Assembly (NCBI GenBank): GCA_023430145.1
Contig: JAEZCD010000066.1
Span: 1-23,556 of the forward strand
DNA from: Pseudomonadota bacterium
Lineage (GTDB): Bacteria; Pseudomonadota; Alphaproteobacteria; Rhizobiales; Methylopilaceae
DNA: 23,556 bases
Direction of reading: 5' to 3'
Shown here in pieces: positions 14,627 through 22,774 of this stretch. The number at the start of each line of letters is the position of its first letter. Position 1 is the stretch's first letter. The position numbers were made by a program, and so were the translations under genes. A model generated the notes under the pieces. That model was not told the origin of the DNA. It worked only from the letters and a program-made list of their open reading frames with translations, and ran no database searches.

Positions 14627-15625
14627 CTATGGGCCCGGGCAGGCTCGATCCGGCGCACGCTCCGCCAGCAACTGCAGCATGCGGCTCGCCTCACCGGCGA
14701 CCCAGCGCCGGAAGGCCTGGACGTGCGGCTCTTCGAGGCGGCTCTCGTGGATGAGGAGCTGATAGTCCCCGGCGCTGCCGAGCGGCGGCAGCGGCCGGCT
14801 CAGCTCGTCGCGATGCTCGTAGTTCGACAGGATGATGTCCGGGATGATCGCCACGCCGCGACCCTTTCGCGCGGCCTCAAGCGACATGAAGAAATGCCCG
14901 AACTCGAGCGCGTTAGCGTGCGGATCGAGCCGCGAGAGCCCGTTCGCCCTGAGCCAGTCCGGCCAGGCGTGACGGCGGGTGGTCGTGTGGATGAGCGGGT
15001 TGAGCAGCACCCGCGCCGCCGTGCTGTCGGCCCGCGTCTCCACCAGCGTCGGAAGACAGACGGGGACGAGCGTGTCTGGGAAGAGCTCGTCCGAGTGGAC
15101 GTCGGACCAGTCGCGCAGCATCTCGAGCTCGATGCGAGCCGCGTTGCGCGGATACTCCTTGCCCGGGATGCGACCGACGCGGATGGCGACGTCGAACTCG
15201 TGCGCGAGCAGGTCTGCGGGTTCAATCGAGGAGATGATGCTGACCTGGATGTCGCGGTGGCTCTGCGTGAAGAGATGCAGGCGCGGCATCAGCCACATCG
15301 AGGCGATGGTCGGCAGGACCGACAGCGTGAGATGGCGCACCGATGCCGCCTTGCGGCGACGGGCGCTCGCCCGCTCGAGCTCGGCGAACGCGTCGCGCAC
15401 GACCAAGTAATATTCCTGGCCGTGCTCGGTGAGGGCGATCCGCCGGGTCATGCGGCGGAACAGCGTCGTCCCGAGGAAGCCTTCGAGCGCGCGAACCTGG
15501 CGGCTCACCGCTCCCTGCGTGACGTTGAGTTCCGCCGCGGCCTGAGTGAACGATAGGTGACGTGCCGCCGCCTCGAAGCCACGCAAGGCGTTGAGCGGCG
15601 GGAGGTTACGCTTCGCTGACATCAT
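14627..15625 (-). CDS. LysR-family transcriptional regulator (GcvA-like)
   Basis: A 332-residue LysR-type regulator. The N-terminal winged helix-turn-helix reads LPPLNALRGFEAAARHLSFTQAAAELNVTQGAVSRQVRALEGFLGTTLFRRMTRRIALTEHG, closest to the GcvA/AmpR branch. The effector-binding domain follows from about residue 95. Start is ATG 15625 (or 15622), where the conserved N-terminus begins; the frame is open upstream but antisense to the ABC operon. It is divergent from the transport operon, with 91 bases between starts that contain palindromic sites, so it likely controls the operon in response to the imported substrate or a breakdown product. The effector cannot be told from sequence. Confidence 0.9.
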   Translation of the reverse strand: MMSAKRNLPPLNALRGFEAAARHLSFTQAAAELNVTQGAVSRQVRALEGFLGTTLFRRMTRRIALTEHGQEYYLVVRDAFAELERASARRRKAASVRHLTLSVLPTIASMWLMPRLHLFTQSHRDIQVSIISSIEPADLLAHEFDVAIRVGRIPGKEYPRNAARIELEMLRDWSDVHSDELFPDTLVPVCLPTLVETRADSTAARVLLNPLIHTTTRRHAWPDWLRANGLSRLDPHANALEFGHFFMSLEAARKGRGVAIIPDIILSNYEHRDELSRPLPPLGSAGDYQLLIHESRLEEPHVQAFRRWVAGEASRMLQLLAERAPDRACPGP

Positions 15626-15668
15626 GCATGAGCTTAGATCATGCATGCGCGTCAGACAAATCGTTTGT
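15621..15668. promoter_or_regulatory. Candidate LysR operators between regulator and ABC operon
   Basis: Two copies of ATCATGCATG lie seven bases apart (15621-15630 and 15638-15647). The first extends to the perfect palindrome TCATGCATGA (15622-15631) over the regulator start codon, the second contains CATGCATG. A third palindrome, ACAAA-TCG-TTTGT (15656-15668), lies closer to the operon. LysR regulators bind dyad sites in such divergent gaps, so these are the best candidates for autorepression and activation sites. No clear -10/-35 was identified. Confidence 0.55.
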
Positions 15669-15716
15669 AGGCCGCCCCGCTGCGCTCCATCGTTCCGGGA
15701 GCTGAAGGCAGGCGGG

Positions 15717-17270
15717 ATGCTGAACATCGTCGCGATGGACAGGGCCGGACACGAGGCACGCGAGGTCGAGCGCGGTCGGCCGACCCTAGAGATCGCCGAC
15801 CTGCGCAAGCGCTACGGGGCGACCTGCGCCCTCGACGGCGCGAGCCTGCGGCTCTACCCCGGCCGGGTGCACGCCGTTCTCGGCGAGAACGGCGCCGGCA
15901 AGAGCACGCTGGTCAAGATCGTCGTCGGTGCGATCCGGCCCGACGAGGGGACGATCCGGCTCGATGGGGCGATCGTCTCCCTCCGCTCGGTGCAGGAGGC
16001 GATCGCGGCCGGAATCGTTCCGATCTACCAGCAGCTCAGCCTTTTTCCGCACCTCACCATCCGCGAGAACCTGTCGGCGTTCGACCTCGGCGGAACGCGA
16101 TACTGGCGCAAGTCGAATGCGCTTCTTTCGCGCGGTGAGGCGAGGGAGCGCCTCGATGCGGTCGGCCTGTCGCTCGATCCGGAAACGCGCGTCGAGCGGC
16201 TGTCGATCGGCGAGCGCCAACTTGTTGAGATCGCTCGGGGACTGGTCCGGCACTGCCGGATTTTGGTTCTAGACGAGCCGACCGCGGCGCTCAGCAGTAC
16301 CGAAGCCGACCGGCTGTTCGCGGTGGTGCGGACGCTCTGCGCCGCGGGCACCGGCGTGCTGTTCATCAGCCACAAGCTCGAGGAGATCGAAGCCCTCGCC
16401 GACGACGTGAGCGTGCTTCGCAACGGCCGCACCGTCATCGACGCCGAGCTGGTGAAGCGGACCGACCGCGATGCGCTGGTCCACGCCATGCTCGGGGAGA
16501 CCTTCGACATGGGCGTTCGTGACCTGCCCGAGCGCGGCGACGTGGTGCTTCGTGCACACGGCCTGCGGATGCATCGCGCGGCGACGCCGTTCGACGTCGA
16601 TGCGCGAGCGGGCGAGATCGTCGGCCTCGCCGGACTCGTCGGCTCGGGGGCGCTCGAGATTGGCGCGGCGCTCGCTGGTGCGCGCGCGACCGCCGGTGGC
16701 TCGCTCGCCGTCGACGACCGGGTGCTGCCTACCGGCGACCGCGAGCAGGCGATCGCGTTCGGTATCGGCTACGTGCCGAGCGACCGCCAGACCGAAGGCC
16801 TGTTCCCGGTGCTCACCGCGCTCGAGAACGCCTCGGCGTCCGTGGTGCCGAGCTTCTCGAAGCGCGGGCTCGTCCGCAGGGCCGACGAGCGTGGCCACCT
16901 CGTGCCCTGGCTCGAGCGGCTCAAGCTGCACCCCTTCCATCCTTATCTCGAGGCCTCGGGTTTCAGCGGCGGCAACCAGCAAAAACTCATCGTCTCCCGC
17001 AATCTCGCCCTCGCCGGGCTGCGTGTTCTCGTGGTGCTCGAGCCGACGCGCGGCGTCGATGTAGGCGCGCGGGCAGTCATTCACGATGCGCTCGTCGAAG
17101 CCGCCCGCGGCGGCGTCGCGGTGATCCTCGCCTCGAGCGACCTCGACGAGGTGCTGGCGCTGTCGCATCGTATCCTCGTCGTCCGCCACGGCGAGATCTC
17201 GGCCGAGATGTCGCCGGGCAGCGGCCGCCAGTCGCTGATCGCTGCGCTCGCCGGAAGGCAGGGACCATGA
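15717..17270 (+). CDS. Sugar-type ABC importer ATPase (RbsA-like, two domains)
   Basis: A 517-residue double ATPase powering import through the two permeases downstream. Domain 1: Walker A GENGAGKST at 56-64, Q-loop YQQ at 104-106, signature LSIGERQ at 162-168, Walker B ILVLDEPT at 182-189 and H219. Domain 2 lacks a true Walker A (GLVGSG), as usual for RbsA relatives, and has FSGGNQQK at 416-423. Its Walker B reads VVLEPTRGVDVG, so the usual aspartate is L441 while E442 is kept. This is unusual even for the degenerate half. I start at ATG 15717 with GGCGGG upstream; earlier codons overlap the regulator and operator. It shares ATGA with the permease. Confidence 0.92.
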   Translation: MLNIVAMDRAGHEAREVERGRPTLEIADLRKRYGATCALDGASLRLYPGRVHAVLGENGAGKSTLVKIVVGAIRPDEGTIRLDGAIVSLRSVQEAIAAGIVPIYQQLSLFPHLTIRENLSAFDLGGTRYWRKSNALLSRGEARERLDAVGLSLDPETRVERLSIGERQLVEIARGLVRHCRILVLDEPTAALSSTEADRLFAVVRTLCAAGTGVLFISHKLEEIEALADDVSVLRNGRTVIDAELVKRTDRDALVHAMLGETFDMGVRDLPERGDVVLRAHGLRMHRAATPFDVDARAGEIVGLAGLVGSGALEIGAALAGARATAGGSLAVDDRVLPTGDREQAIAFGIGYVPSDRQTEGLFPVLTALENASASVVPSFSKRGLVRRADERGHLVPWLERLKLHPFHPYLEASGFSGGNQQKLIVSRNLALAGLRVLVVLEPTRGVDVGARAVIHDALVEAARGGVAVILASSDLDEVLALSHRILVVRHGEISAEMSPGSGRQSLIAALAGRQGP

Positions 17271-18253
17271 CGGCGATCGGTGCCGTGCGGGTCATGGCGC
17301 GGCCAGGCTACCGGCCGCCGGTCTCCGCTGCCATCGCGCTGGCGATCTTCGTACTCTTCGCGCTCCTCGTGCCGCGCTTTGCCACCTACGGCAATCTCGA
17401 GAATGTCGCCCGCATCGCCTCGATCCTGTGCATCGCCGCCTGCGGCCAGGCGATCGTCCTCATCCTCGGCGGCATCGAGTTCTCGTTCGGCGCGTCGGTG
17501 GCGCTGGCGAGCGTGGTGACAGTGCTGGCGCTGCCCGAGGCCGGGACGCTCGGTGCCTTTGCGGCGGGTGCGGCGGTGGTAGTCGGCATCGGTGCGATCA
17601 ACGGCTTCCTGATCGCGCGCTTCGAGCTGCCTTCGTTCCTCGTCACGCTCGGCATGCTGATGATCGCCGGCGGGCTCGCGACGACGATCGCCGGCGGGTT
17701 GCCGATCGACGCGCCGGCCGGGGACGCCTTCCTCTGGCTCGCACGCGGACGCCTCGCGGGCATTCCTGTGCCGATCGTGCTCGCCGCCCTCAGCCTCGCC
17801 GTGCTGTACATGCTTCTCGCTCACACGCGGCTCGGGCGTTTCTGGTTCCTCGCCGGCGCCAATCCCGAGGCAGCCCGTCTCGCGGGGATAAACGTCCGGC
17901 GGGCGACGCTCGCGGGCTATGTGGTCGCCGGTGCGTTCTGTGCGGTAACGGCGCTTATCCTCACGAGTCGCGTGGCGTCCGGCCAGCCCAACCTCGCGCC
18001 GAACCTCGCTTTCGAGACGATCGCCGCCTGCGCCATCGGCGGCATTCCGCTCGCAGGCGGCCGGGGCCGGGCGTCGCAGGTGCTGTGCGGGGTTTTGATC
18101 ATCGCGATGATGAACAACGCCGTGGTACTCGCGAATTTCCCAGCTGCCTATCAGCGACTGATGATCGCCGCGGTCATCGTCGGCGCGGTGCTGCTGCAGG
18201 GGCTCCCGGCCGGCAACTGGCGGCCGTGGTCCGCAGGGGAGGGGGGAAGATGA
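17267..18253 (+). CDS. ABC sugar-type permease 1 (RbsC-like)
   Basis: A 328-residue inner-membrane permease of the RbsC/BPD_transp_2 family with about eight to ten hydrophobic segments. Family motifs are NLENVARIASILCIAACGQAIVLILGGIEFSFGASVALAS, LPSFLVTLGMLMIAGG, RFWFLAGANPEAARLAGINV and ETIAACAIGGIPLAGGRGR near the C-terminus, the coupling region. It overlaps the ATPase gene by ATGA at its start and the second permease by ATGA at its end. It is one of two non-identical permeases, so the importer is probably a heterodimer in the membrane. Substrate cannot be read from permease sequence. Confidence 0.93.
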   Translation: MTAIGAVRVMARPGYRPPVSAAIALAIFVLFALLVPRFATYGNLENVARIASILCIAACGQAIVLILGGIEFSFGASVALASVVTVLALPEAGTLGAFAAGAAVVVGIGAINGFLIARFELPSFLVTLGMLMIAGGLATTIAGGLPIDAPAGDAFLWLARGRLAGIPVPIVLAALSLAVLYMLLAHTRLGRFWFLAGANPEAARLAGINVRRATLAGYVVAGAFCAVTALILTSRVASGQPNLAPNLAFETIAACAIGGIPLAGGRGRASQVLCGVLIIAMMNNAVVLANFPAAYQRLMIAAVIVGAVLLQGLPAGNWRPWSAGEGGR

Positions 18254-19224
18254 CGGCGCTTCGTCTGTCCAGCGACGGCCGCTTCCTCGTGGCGCCGCTC
18301 TGCCTCGTGCTCGCGGTGCTCGCCTTCGGTGCGGCCGTCCCCGAGTTTGCGAGTATTGCCAATCTCGGCAACATCCTCGCCCAGATGTGGGTGCTGGCGC
18401 TGCTCGCCGTCGGCCAGATGTTCGCGCTCCTCACGCGGGGCTTCGACATCTCCGTGGGCGCCGTCGCGGCACTCGCCGGCACGGTCGCCGCCCTTGCCGC
18501 CAACACGTTCGGCCTTGCGCCGGGTCTTGTGCTCGGCGCCGCTACGGGACTCGCCTGCGGCCTTCTCAACGGCCTAATGGTCGGCGCGCTCGGCATCCAG
18601 CCGATCATCGCCACGCTCGGCATGCTCGTTGGTGCGCGCGGCTTGGCGCTGCTCGTCACCGATGGCGGGCAGGCTGTTCCGCTCGCCGAAACCGGCATCG
18701 CCGCCCGTCTCGCCTACGACGCGGTGCTCGGCCTGCCGCCGATCGCTTGGATCGCGCTGCTCCTCGTCGGCGTCGCCGCTTGGATCCTGCACGGATCGGT
18801 GCTCGGGCGGCGGATCGTGATGCTCGGCTCCAATCCGGACGGCGCCTGGCTCGTCGGCATCCATCCAGCCCGCGTCAGCGCCGCGGCCTATGGTCTCTGT
18901 GGGCTTTTCGCCGGCTTCGCCGGGCTCCTGATGACGCTCCGTGCCGGGACCGGCCTGCCGACAGAAGGCACCGGCATGGAACTGCAGGCGATCGCCGCGG
19001 CGGTGATCGGCGGCACCGCGCTCACCGGCGGCGTCGGCCGCGTGTCCGGCGTCGTCGTCGGCGCCGCGTTCGTCCAGGTGCTCTTCACCGGGCTCAACAT
19101 CGCCGGCATCTCGCCCTTCCTCGCCGGCGTCGCGGTCGGCGTCGTGATCATCGGATCCGGCCTTCTCGAGTACGCGTTGCGGCACCTCTTCTCTCCCCTC
19201 GAACCGAACAGGAGATCGACATGA
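18250..19224 (+). CDS. ABC sugar-type permease 2 (RbsC-like)
   Basis: A 324-residue partner of the preceding permease, same family. Visible motifs are LAVGQMFALLTRGFDISVGAVAALAGTVAALAA, GIQPIIATLGMLVGARGLALLVTDGG, RRIVMLGSNPDGAWLVGI and LQAIAAAVIGGTALTGGVGRVSG. Overall it is a RbsC-like hydrophobic protein. ATG 18250 overlaps the previous stop by four bases, and its stop overlaps the binding protein start (ATGA at 19221-19224). The two permeases are clearly related but not near-identical, so the duplication is old. Confidence 0.93.
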   Translation: MTALRLSSDGRFLVAPLCLVLAVLAFGAAVPEFASIANLGNILAQMWVLALLAVGQMFALLTRGFDISVGAVAALAGTVAALAANTFGLAPGLVLGAATGLACGLLNGLMVGALGIQPIIATLGMLVGARGLALLVTDGGQAVPLAETGIAARLAYDAVLGLPPIAWIALLLVGVAAWILHGSVLGRRIVMLGSNPDGAWLVGIHPARVSAAAYGLCGLFAGFAGLLMTLRAGTGLPTEGTGMELQAIAAAVIGGTALTGGVGRVSGVVVGAAFVQVLFTGLNIAGISPFLAGVAVGVVIIGSGLLEYALRHLFSPLEPNRRST

Positions 19225-20183
19225 AGACGAGGATCAGCAGCATTCTCGGTGGCATTGGACTGCTTGCCGTCGTTGCGGCTGGCCCGGCATCGGCGGCCGA
19301 CAAGACCATCGGCTTCTCGATGCCGGATCTAGCCTCCTCGTTCTGGATCTCCGTCACCTACGGCGTCGAGGAGCAGGCCAAGGCGGCCGGCGCCCAGGTG
19401 GTCAAGGTGAACGCCGGCGGCGACGCCAATGCGAGCCAGCAGATCGCCCAGATTCAGGACCTCATCCAGAAGAAGGTCGACGCGATCGTCATCGGCGCCA
19501 CCAACGGCGATGCCCTCAAGGCGGTCGTCGAGCAGGCGGCCGCGGCCGGCATACCGGTAATCGGCGTCTCCTCCCCGCCCAACAGCGACAAGCTCGTGGC
19601 GATCGTCAGCGCCGACCACTACGACATGGGCAAGCTCCAGGCCGAGTGCCTCGCGGCCGCCATGGGCGGCAAGGGCCGTGTGGCGATGATGGCCGGCCCG
19701 AGCGGTCAGGCCTGGTCGGATCTGCGTGCCAAGGGATTCCGCGAGACTCTCGCGAAGGTCGCGCCGGACGTGAAGATCGTCGCCGAGTCGCGCCTCGCCG
19801 ACAATCGCAATGCTGCGCTCACCACCGCCGAGGACTGGATCCAGCGGTTCCCCGACCTCTCCGGCATCTACTCGGCGACCGACGACATGGGGGCCGGGGT
19901 CATCACCGCTCTGAAGTCGGCCGACAAGCTCGGCGCCGTGAAGGTCTCTGCCTCCAACCTCAGCCCGACGGCGCAGCGGCTGATCAAGGACGGCGAGCTC
20001 GCCTGCACCTCGATCCAGCAGATCGTCGCCCAAGGTCGTGCCGCGGTCGACCAGGCGATCGCCGCCGCCGATGGCGCCAAGGTCGAAAAGTCCGTGGTGA
20101 CGCCGGCGCTGCTGGTCACCAAGAACAACATCGACACCGTCGACCTCGGCTCGGTGGTCGCTCCGGCTGGCTACCGGCCGTAG
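19221..20183 (+). CDS. ABC periplasmic substrate-binding protein (Peripla_BP_4)
   Basis: A 320-residue binding protein that captures the substrate in the periplasm. The signal peptide is MKTRISSILGGIGLLAVVAAGPASA, cut before ADKTIG. The mature part follows the ribose/galactose-binding family: TIGFSMPDLASSFWISVTYGVEEQAKAAGAQV, then QQIAQIQDLIQKKVDAIVIGATNGDALKAVVEQAAAAGIPVIGVSS and ATDDMGAGVITALKSA. Shine-Dalgarno AGGAG is at 19210-19214. Family members bind sugars, polyols and other small molecules such as autoinducer-2, so substrate is open. Followed by 26 bases before the hydrolase gene. Confidence 0.93.
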   Translation: MKTRISSILGGIGLLAVVAAGPASAADKTIGFSMPDLASSFWISVTYGVEEQAKAAGAQVVKVNAGGDANASQQIAQIQDLIQKKVDAIVIGATNGDALKAVVEQAAAAGIPVIGVSSPPNSDKLVAIVSADHYDMGKLQAECLAAAMGGKGRVAMMAGPSGQAWSDLRAKGFRETLAKVAPDVKIVAESRLADNRNAALTTAEDWIQRFPDLSGIYSATDDMGAGVITALKSADKLGAVKVSASNLSPTAQRLIKDGELACTSIQQIVAQGRAAVDQAIAAADGAKVEKSVVTPALLVTKNNIDTVDLGSVVAPAGYRP

Positions 20184-20209
20184 CCGGGCAAAGCGAGGAT
20201 CTCTCTACG

Positions 20210-21100
20210 ATGTTGCCGTCCCACAACCGGTTTCCCTATTCCCCGATCGTCTCCCGGCCGGACTTCACCTGGCCGGGCGGCAAGCGGCTCGCGGTCTACG
20301 TTGCGCTGTGCGTCGAGCACTTCGCCTATGGCAGCGGGCTCGGGCTGCCCTACTCCCCGGGCCTCCAGCACCCCAACAGCTACAACTGGGGCTGGCGCGA
20401 ATACGGCAACCGAGTGGGCGGCTGGCGCCTCAAGGAACTGTTCGACGAGGTCGGGCTGCCGCTCTCGGTCCTCCTCAACACCGAGTGCTACCACCATTGT
20501 CCCGACCTCGTCGCCGCCTTCCGCGAGCGCGGCGACGAGATCGTCGCGCACGGGCGCACCAACTCCGAGCACCAGAACGGCATGGCGATCGACGACGAGC
20601 GCCGGCTGATCGCCGAGGCGACCGAGGCGATCCGCATCCGGGAGGGCAGGCCCCCAGCAGGCTGGATGAGCCCGGGAGCGCATCCGAGCGCCAACACCGA
20701 GGACCTGCTCGCGGAGGCGGGCTACCGCTACACCCTCGACTGGCCAATCGACGACCAGCCGGTGTGGATGAAGACTGCCCATGGGCCGCTGCTCAGCGTG
20801 CCGTATCCGCACGAGGTCAACGACGTGCCGATGATCGTTCTGCATGACGGCACCGGCCGCGCCTTCGCTGAGATGGCCATCGATAATTTCGACGAATTGC
20901 GCCATCAGTCGCAGAAGCAGCCGCTCGCCTACGGCATCACGATCCACACCTTTATTGTTGGCCAACCGTTCCGCACGAACCGGTTCCGGCGCGTGCTCGA
21001 GCACATGCTCGCGAGCCGCGATGACGTGTGGTTCACGACCGCCGGCGAGATCGCCGCGCACTACGCTTCGGTCGTCCCTTCGCCGGCAGGTGCTTCATGA
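20210..21100 (+). CDS. PuuE-type polysaccharide deacetylase-fold hydrolase
   Basis: A 296-residue protein of the NodB/polysaccharide deacetylase fold, in the branch related to PuuE-type allantoinase. It shares the branch's WPGGKRLAVYVAL (21-33), then W-R-E-Y-G-N-R-V-G-G-W-R (62-73) and GDEIVAHG (108-115). The usual first-motif Asp-Asp is replaced by E36-H37 (VALCVEHF) and the second motif reads HGRTNSEHQ (H114, H121). PuuE relatives open cyclic or linear amides rather than deacetylating sugars, so the expected substrate is a C-N bond in a small molecule. No signal peptide, therefore cytoplasmic. Chosen start ATG 20210; the stop overlaps the next gene by ATGA. Confidence 0.85.
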   Translation: MLPSHNRFPYSPIVSRPDFTWPGGKRLAVYVALCVEHFAYGSGLGLPYSPGLQHPNSYNWGWREYGNRVGGWRLKELFDEVGLPLSVLLNTECYHHCPDLVAAFRERGDEIVAHGRTNSEHQNGMAIDDERRLIAEATEAIRIREGRPPAGWMSPGAHPSANTEDLLAEAGYRYTLDWPIDDQPVWMKTAHGPLLSVPYPHEVNDVPMIVLHDGTGRAFAEMAIDNFDELRHQSQKQPLAYGITIHTFIVGQPFRTNRFRRVLEHMLASRDDVWFTTAGEIAAHYASVVPSPAGAS

Positions 21101-21948
21101 ACGAGACCGCCTCCGACACGACGACCGTCGCTCGACCGGCGCGTCCGTCCGTCCGCGTTGCCCTCGCCGGGCTCGGGGCGGTCGGCATGAAGGTCGCCGA
21201 GACGCTCGACGAGGGAATCCCGGGATGCGTCCTCGCCGCCGTCGCAGCGCGCGACATCGCGGCGGCGGAGAAGCGCCTCGCCGGGCTCGCGCACCCGGTG
21301 CCGGTGACCGACATCTCCGGCCTCGAGCCGCTCGCCGACGTCGTCGTCGAATGCGCGCCGGCGAGCCTCCTGCCGGCGATCGCCGAGCCCTTCCTGCGTG
21401 CCGGCAAGACCGTGATCGTGCTCAGCGCCGGCGCCATCCTCACGCACGACTGGCTCGTCGGGCTAGCGCGCGAGCACGGCGGCCAGATCGTCGTTCCGTC
21501 CGGTGCGCTGCTCGGGCTCGACGCCGTGACCGCCGCGGCAGAAGGGGTGATCCACTCGGTCAGGATGGTGACGCGCAAACCGGTCCGCGGCCTCGTCGGC
21601 GCGCCCTACCTCGTCGAGCGCAACATCGCCATCGACGACATAACCGAGCCGCTCCGGATCTTCTCCGGGACGCCGCGCGAGGCTGCGATCGGCTTTCCGG
21701 CGAACCTCAATGTCTCGGTGGCGCTCGCCCTCGCCGGCATCGGCCCCGACCGTACGACGCTCGAGATATGGGCCGATCCGAAGCTCGAGCGGAACGTCCA
21801 TCACATCGAGGTGGACTCCGATTCGGCCCGGCTTTCGCTGTCAATCGAGAACATCCCGACCGAGAACCCTAAGACCGGACGGATCACCGCCCTCTCGGTG
21901 ATCGCCTATCTCCGCAAGCTGGGCGCGCCGCTCCGCGTCGGCAGCTGA
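21097..21948 (+). CDS. Aspartate dehydrogenase-like enzyme (NadX family)
   Basis: A 283-residue NAD(P)-dependent amino acid dehydrogenase. Residues 20-35 show the Rossmann motif VRVALAGLGAVGMKVA. The catalytic half has VIVLSAGAIL, VPSGALLGLDAV, FPANLNVSVALALAGIGPDRT (200-220) and ERNVHHIEV, where H235 aligns with the conserved histidine, then ENPKTGRITALSVIAYLRKLG. In other bacteria NadX makes iminoaspartate for NAD synthesis with NadA/NadC, but neither is nearby. Here it follows an amide hydrolase and precedes an RraA-type enzyme, which suggests catabolic oxidation of aspartate or a substituted aspartate. Starts in the previous stop codon (ATGA at 21097-21100). Confidence 0.9.
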   Translation: MNETASDTTTVARPARPSVRVALAGLGAVGMKVAETLDEGIPGCVLAAVAARDIAAAEKRLAGLAHPVPVTDISGLEPLADVVVECAPASLLPAIAEPFLRAGKTVIVLSAGAILTHDWLVGLAREHGGQIVVPSGALLGLDAVTAAAEGVIHSVRMVTRKPVRGLVGAPYLVERNIAIDDITEPLRIFSGTPREAAIGFPANLNVSVALALAGIGPDRTTLEIWADPKLERNVHHIEVDSDSARLSLSIENIPTENPKTGRITALSVIAYLRKLGAPLRVGS

Positions 21949-21972
21949 GACGAACATTCCGGGAGACGCGAC

Positions 21973-22665
21973 ATGAGCGAGCAAGGATCGATCGGGACCA
22001 CGGAGGAGGAGGACATTCGCCGACGCTTCCTCGAGGTCGATACGTCCAACGTCGCCGACGTCCTCGACATGATGGGACTGCCCGATCAGGGTCTGTCGGC
22101 GGAGTTCGCCCCATACCCCGAGACTGCGGGGCGGCTCGCCGGCTGGGCGTACACCATCCGCGGGCAGATGACGCCCTTTGTCGGCGGCGGCGACCCGGAA
22201 AAGATGCAGGCGTGCAAAGGCCTCGCGCCGGGCGAGGTGCCGGTGTGGAGCGGCGATGGCGAGGGCATCTGCTACTTCGGTGAGCTCATCGCCATCGGCA
22301 TGAAGGAGCGCGGCGCGGTCGGCGCGCTGGTCGACGGCGGCATCCGCGACGTCCGCTGGATCGGCGAGCTCGGCTTTCCGGTCTATGCTCGCTACCGCAC
22401 GCCGGTGCAATCGATCGGACGGTGGAAGGTCAATGCTTGGCAAGTGCCGGTGCACCTTCGCGGCGCCACCACCCGCTGGGTCGCGGTCGAGCCGGGCGAC
22501 ATGGTGCTCGCCGACGCCGACGGCGCCCTCGTCGTGCCGCGCCGCGTTGCGCGCGCCGTTCTCGCGGAGGCGGAGCGGCTGACGCAGAAAGAGGTCGAGA
22601 TCCGGCGCGAGCTGAAGGCCGGGCTGACGCTCGCCGAGGCGTTGCAGAAGTTCGGCCACGTCTGA
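21973..22665 (+). CDS. RraA-family aldolase/decarboxylase
   Basis: A 230-residue member of the RraA / 4-hydroxy-4-methyl-2-oxoglutarate aldolase family (once mislabelled demethylmenaquinone methyltransferase). Conserved elements are DTSNVADVLDMMG (23-35), GICYFGELIAIGMKERGAVGALVDGGIRDVRWIG with the substrate/metal pair R125 and D126, then GFPVYARYRTPV. R125-D126 retained indicates an active enzyme, not the RNase E inhibitor type. Family enzymes cleave 4-hydroxy-2-oxo acids to pyruvate and often decarboxylate oxaloacetate. It starts 24 bases after the dehydrogenase stop with GGGAGA at 21960-21965. The 109 bases after it show no gene. Confidence 0.88.
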   Translation: MSEQGSIGTTEEEDIRRRFLEVDTSNVADVLDMMGLPDQGLSAEFAPYPETAGRLAGWAYTIRGQMTPFVGGGDPEKMQACKGLAPGEVPVWSGDGEGICYFGELIAIGMKERGAVGALVDGGIRDVRWIGELGFPVYARYRTPVQSIGRWKVNAWQVPVHLRGATTRWVAVEPGDMVLADADGALVVPRRVARAVLAEAERLTQKEVEIRRELKAGLTLAEALQKFGHV

Positions 22666-22774
22666 GGCGGGGGCGCTCGGCCGCGGACTGTCTCAGGCGT
22701 AAGGGAAGCTTCTACGGATCTCGGCTCGCACCCGAGGGAGCGGGAGCAACGGAACAGCATCCATGGCCGTGCTG

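Noticed and set aside
17428..18250. Alternate-frame upstream extension of the second permease
   Set aside because: The frame before ATG 18250 is arginine-rich mirror sequence of the first permease; the ATGA overlap and membrane profile fix the true start.
22666..22774. Attachment-site copy of the tRNA-Arg 3' end near the integrase
   Set aside because: I compared the tRNA 3' end by eye with this gap and found no match of useful length.
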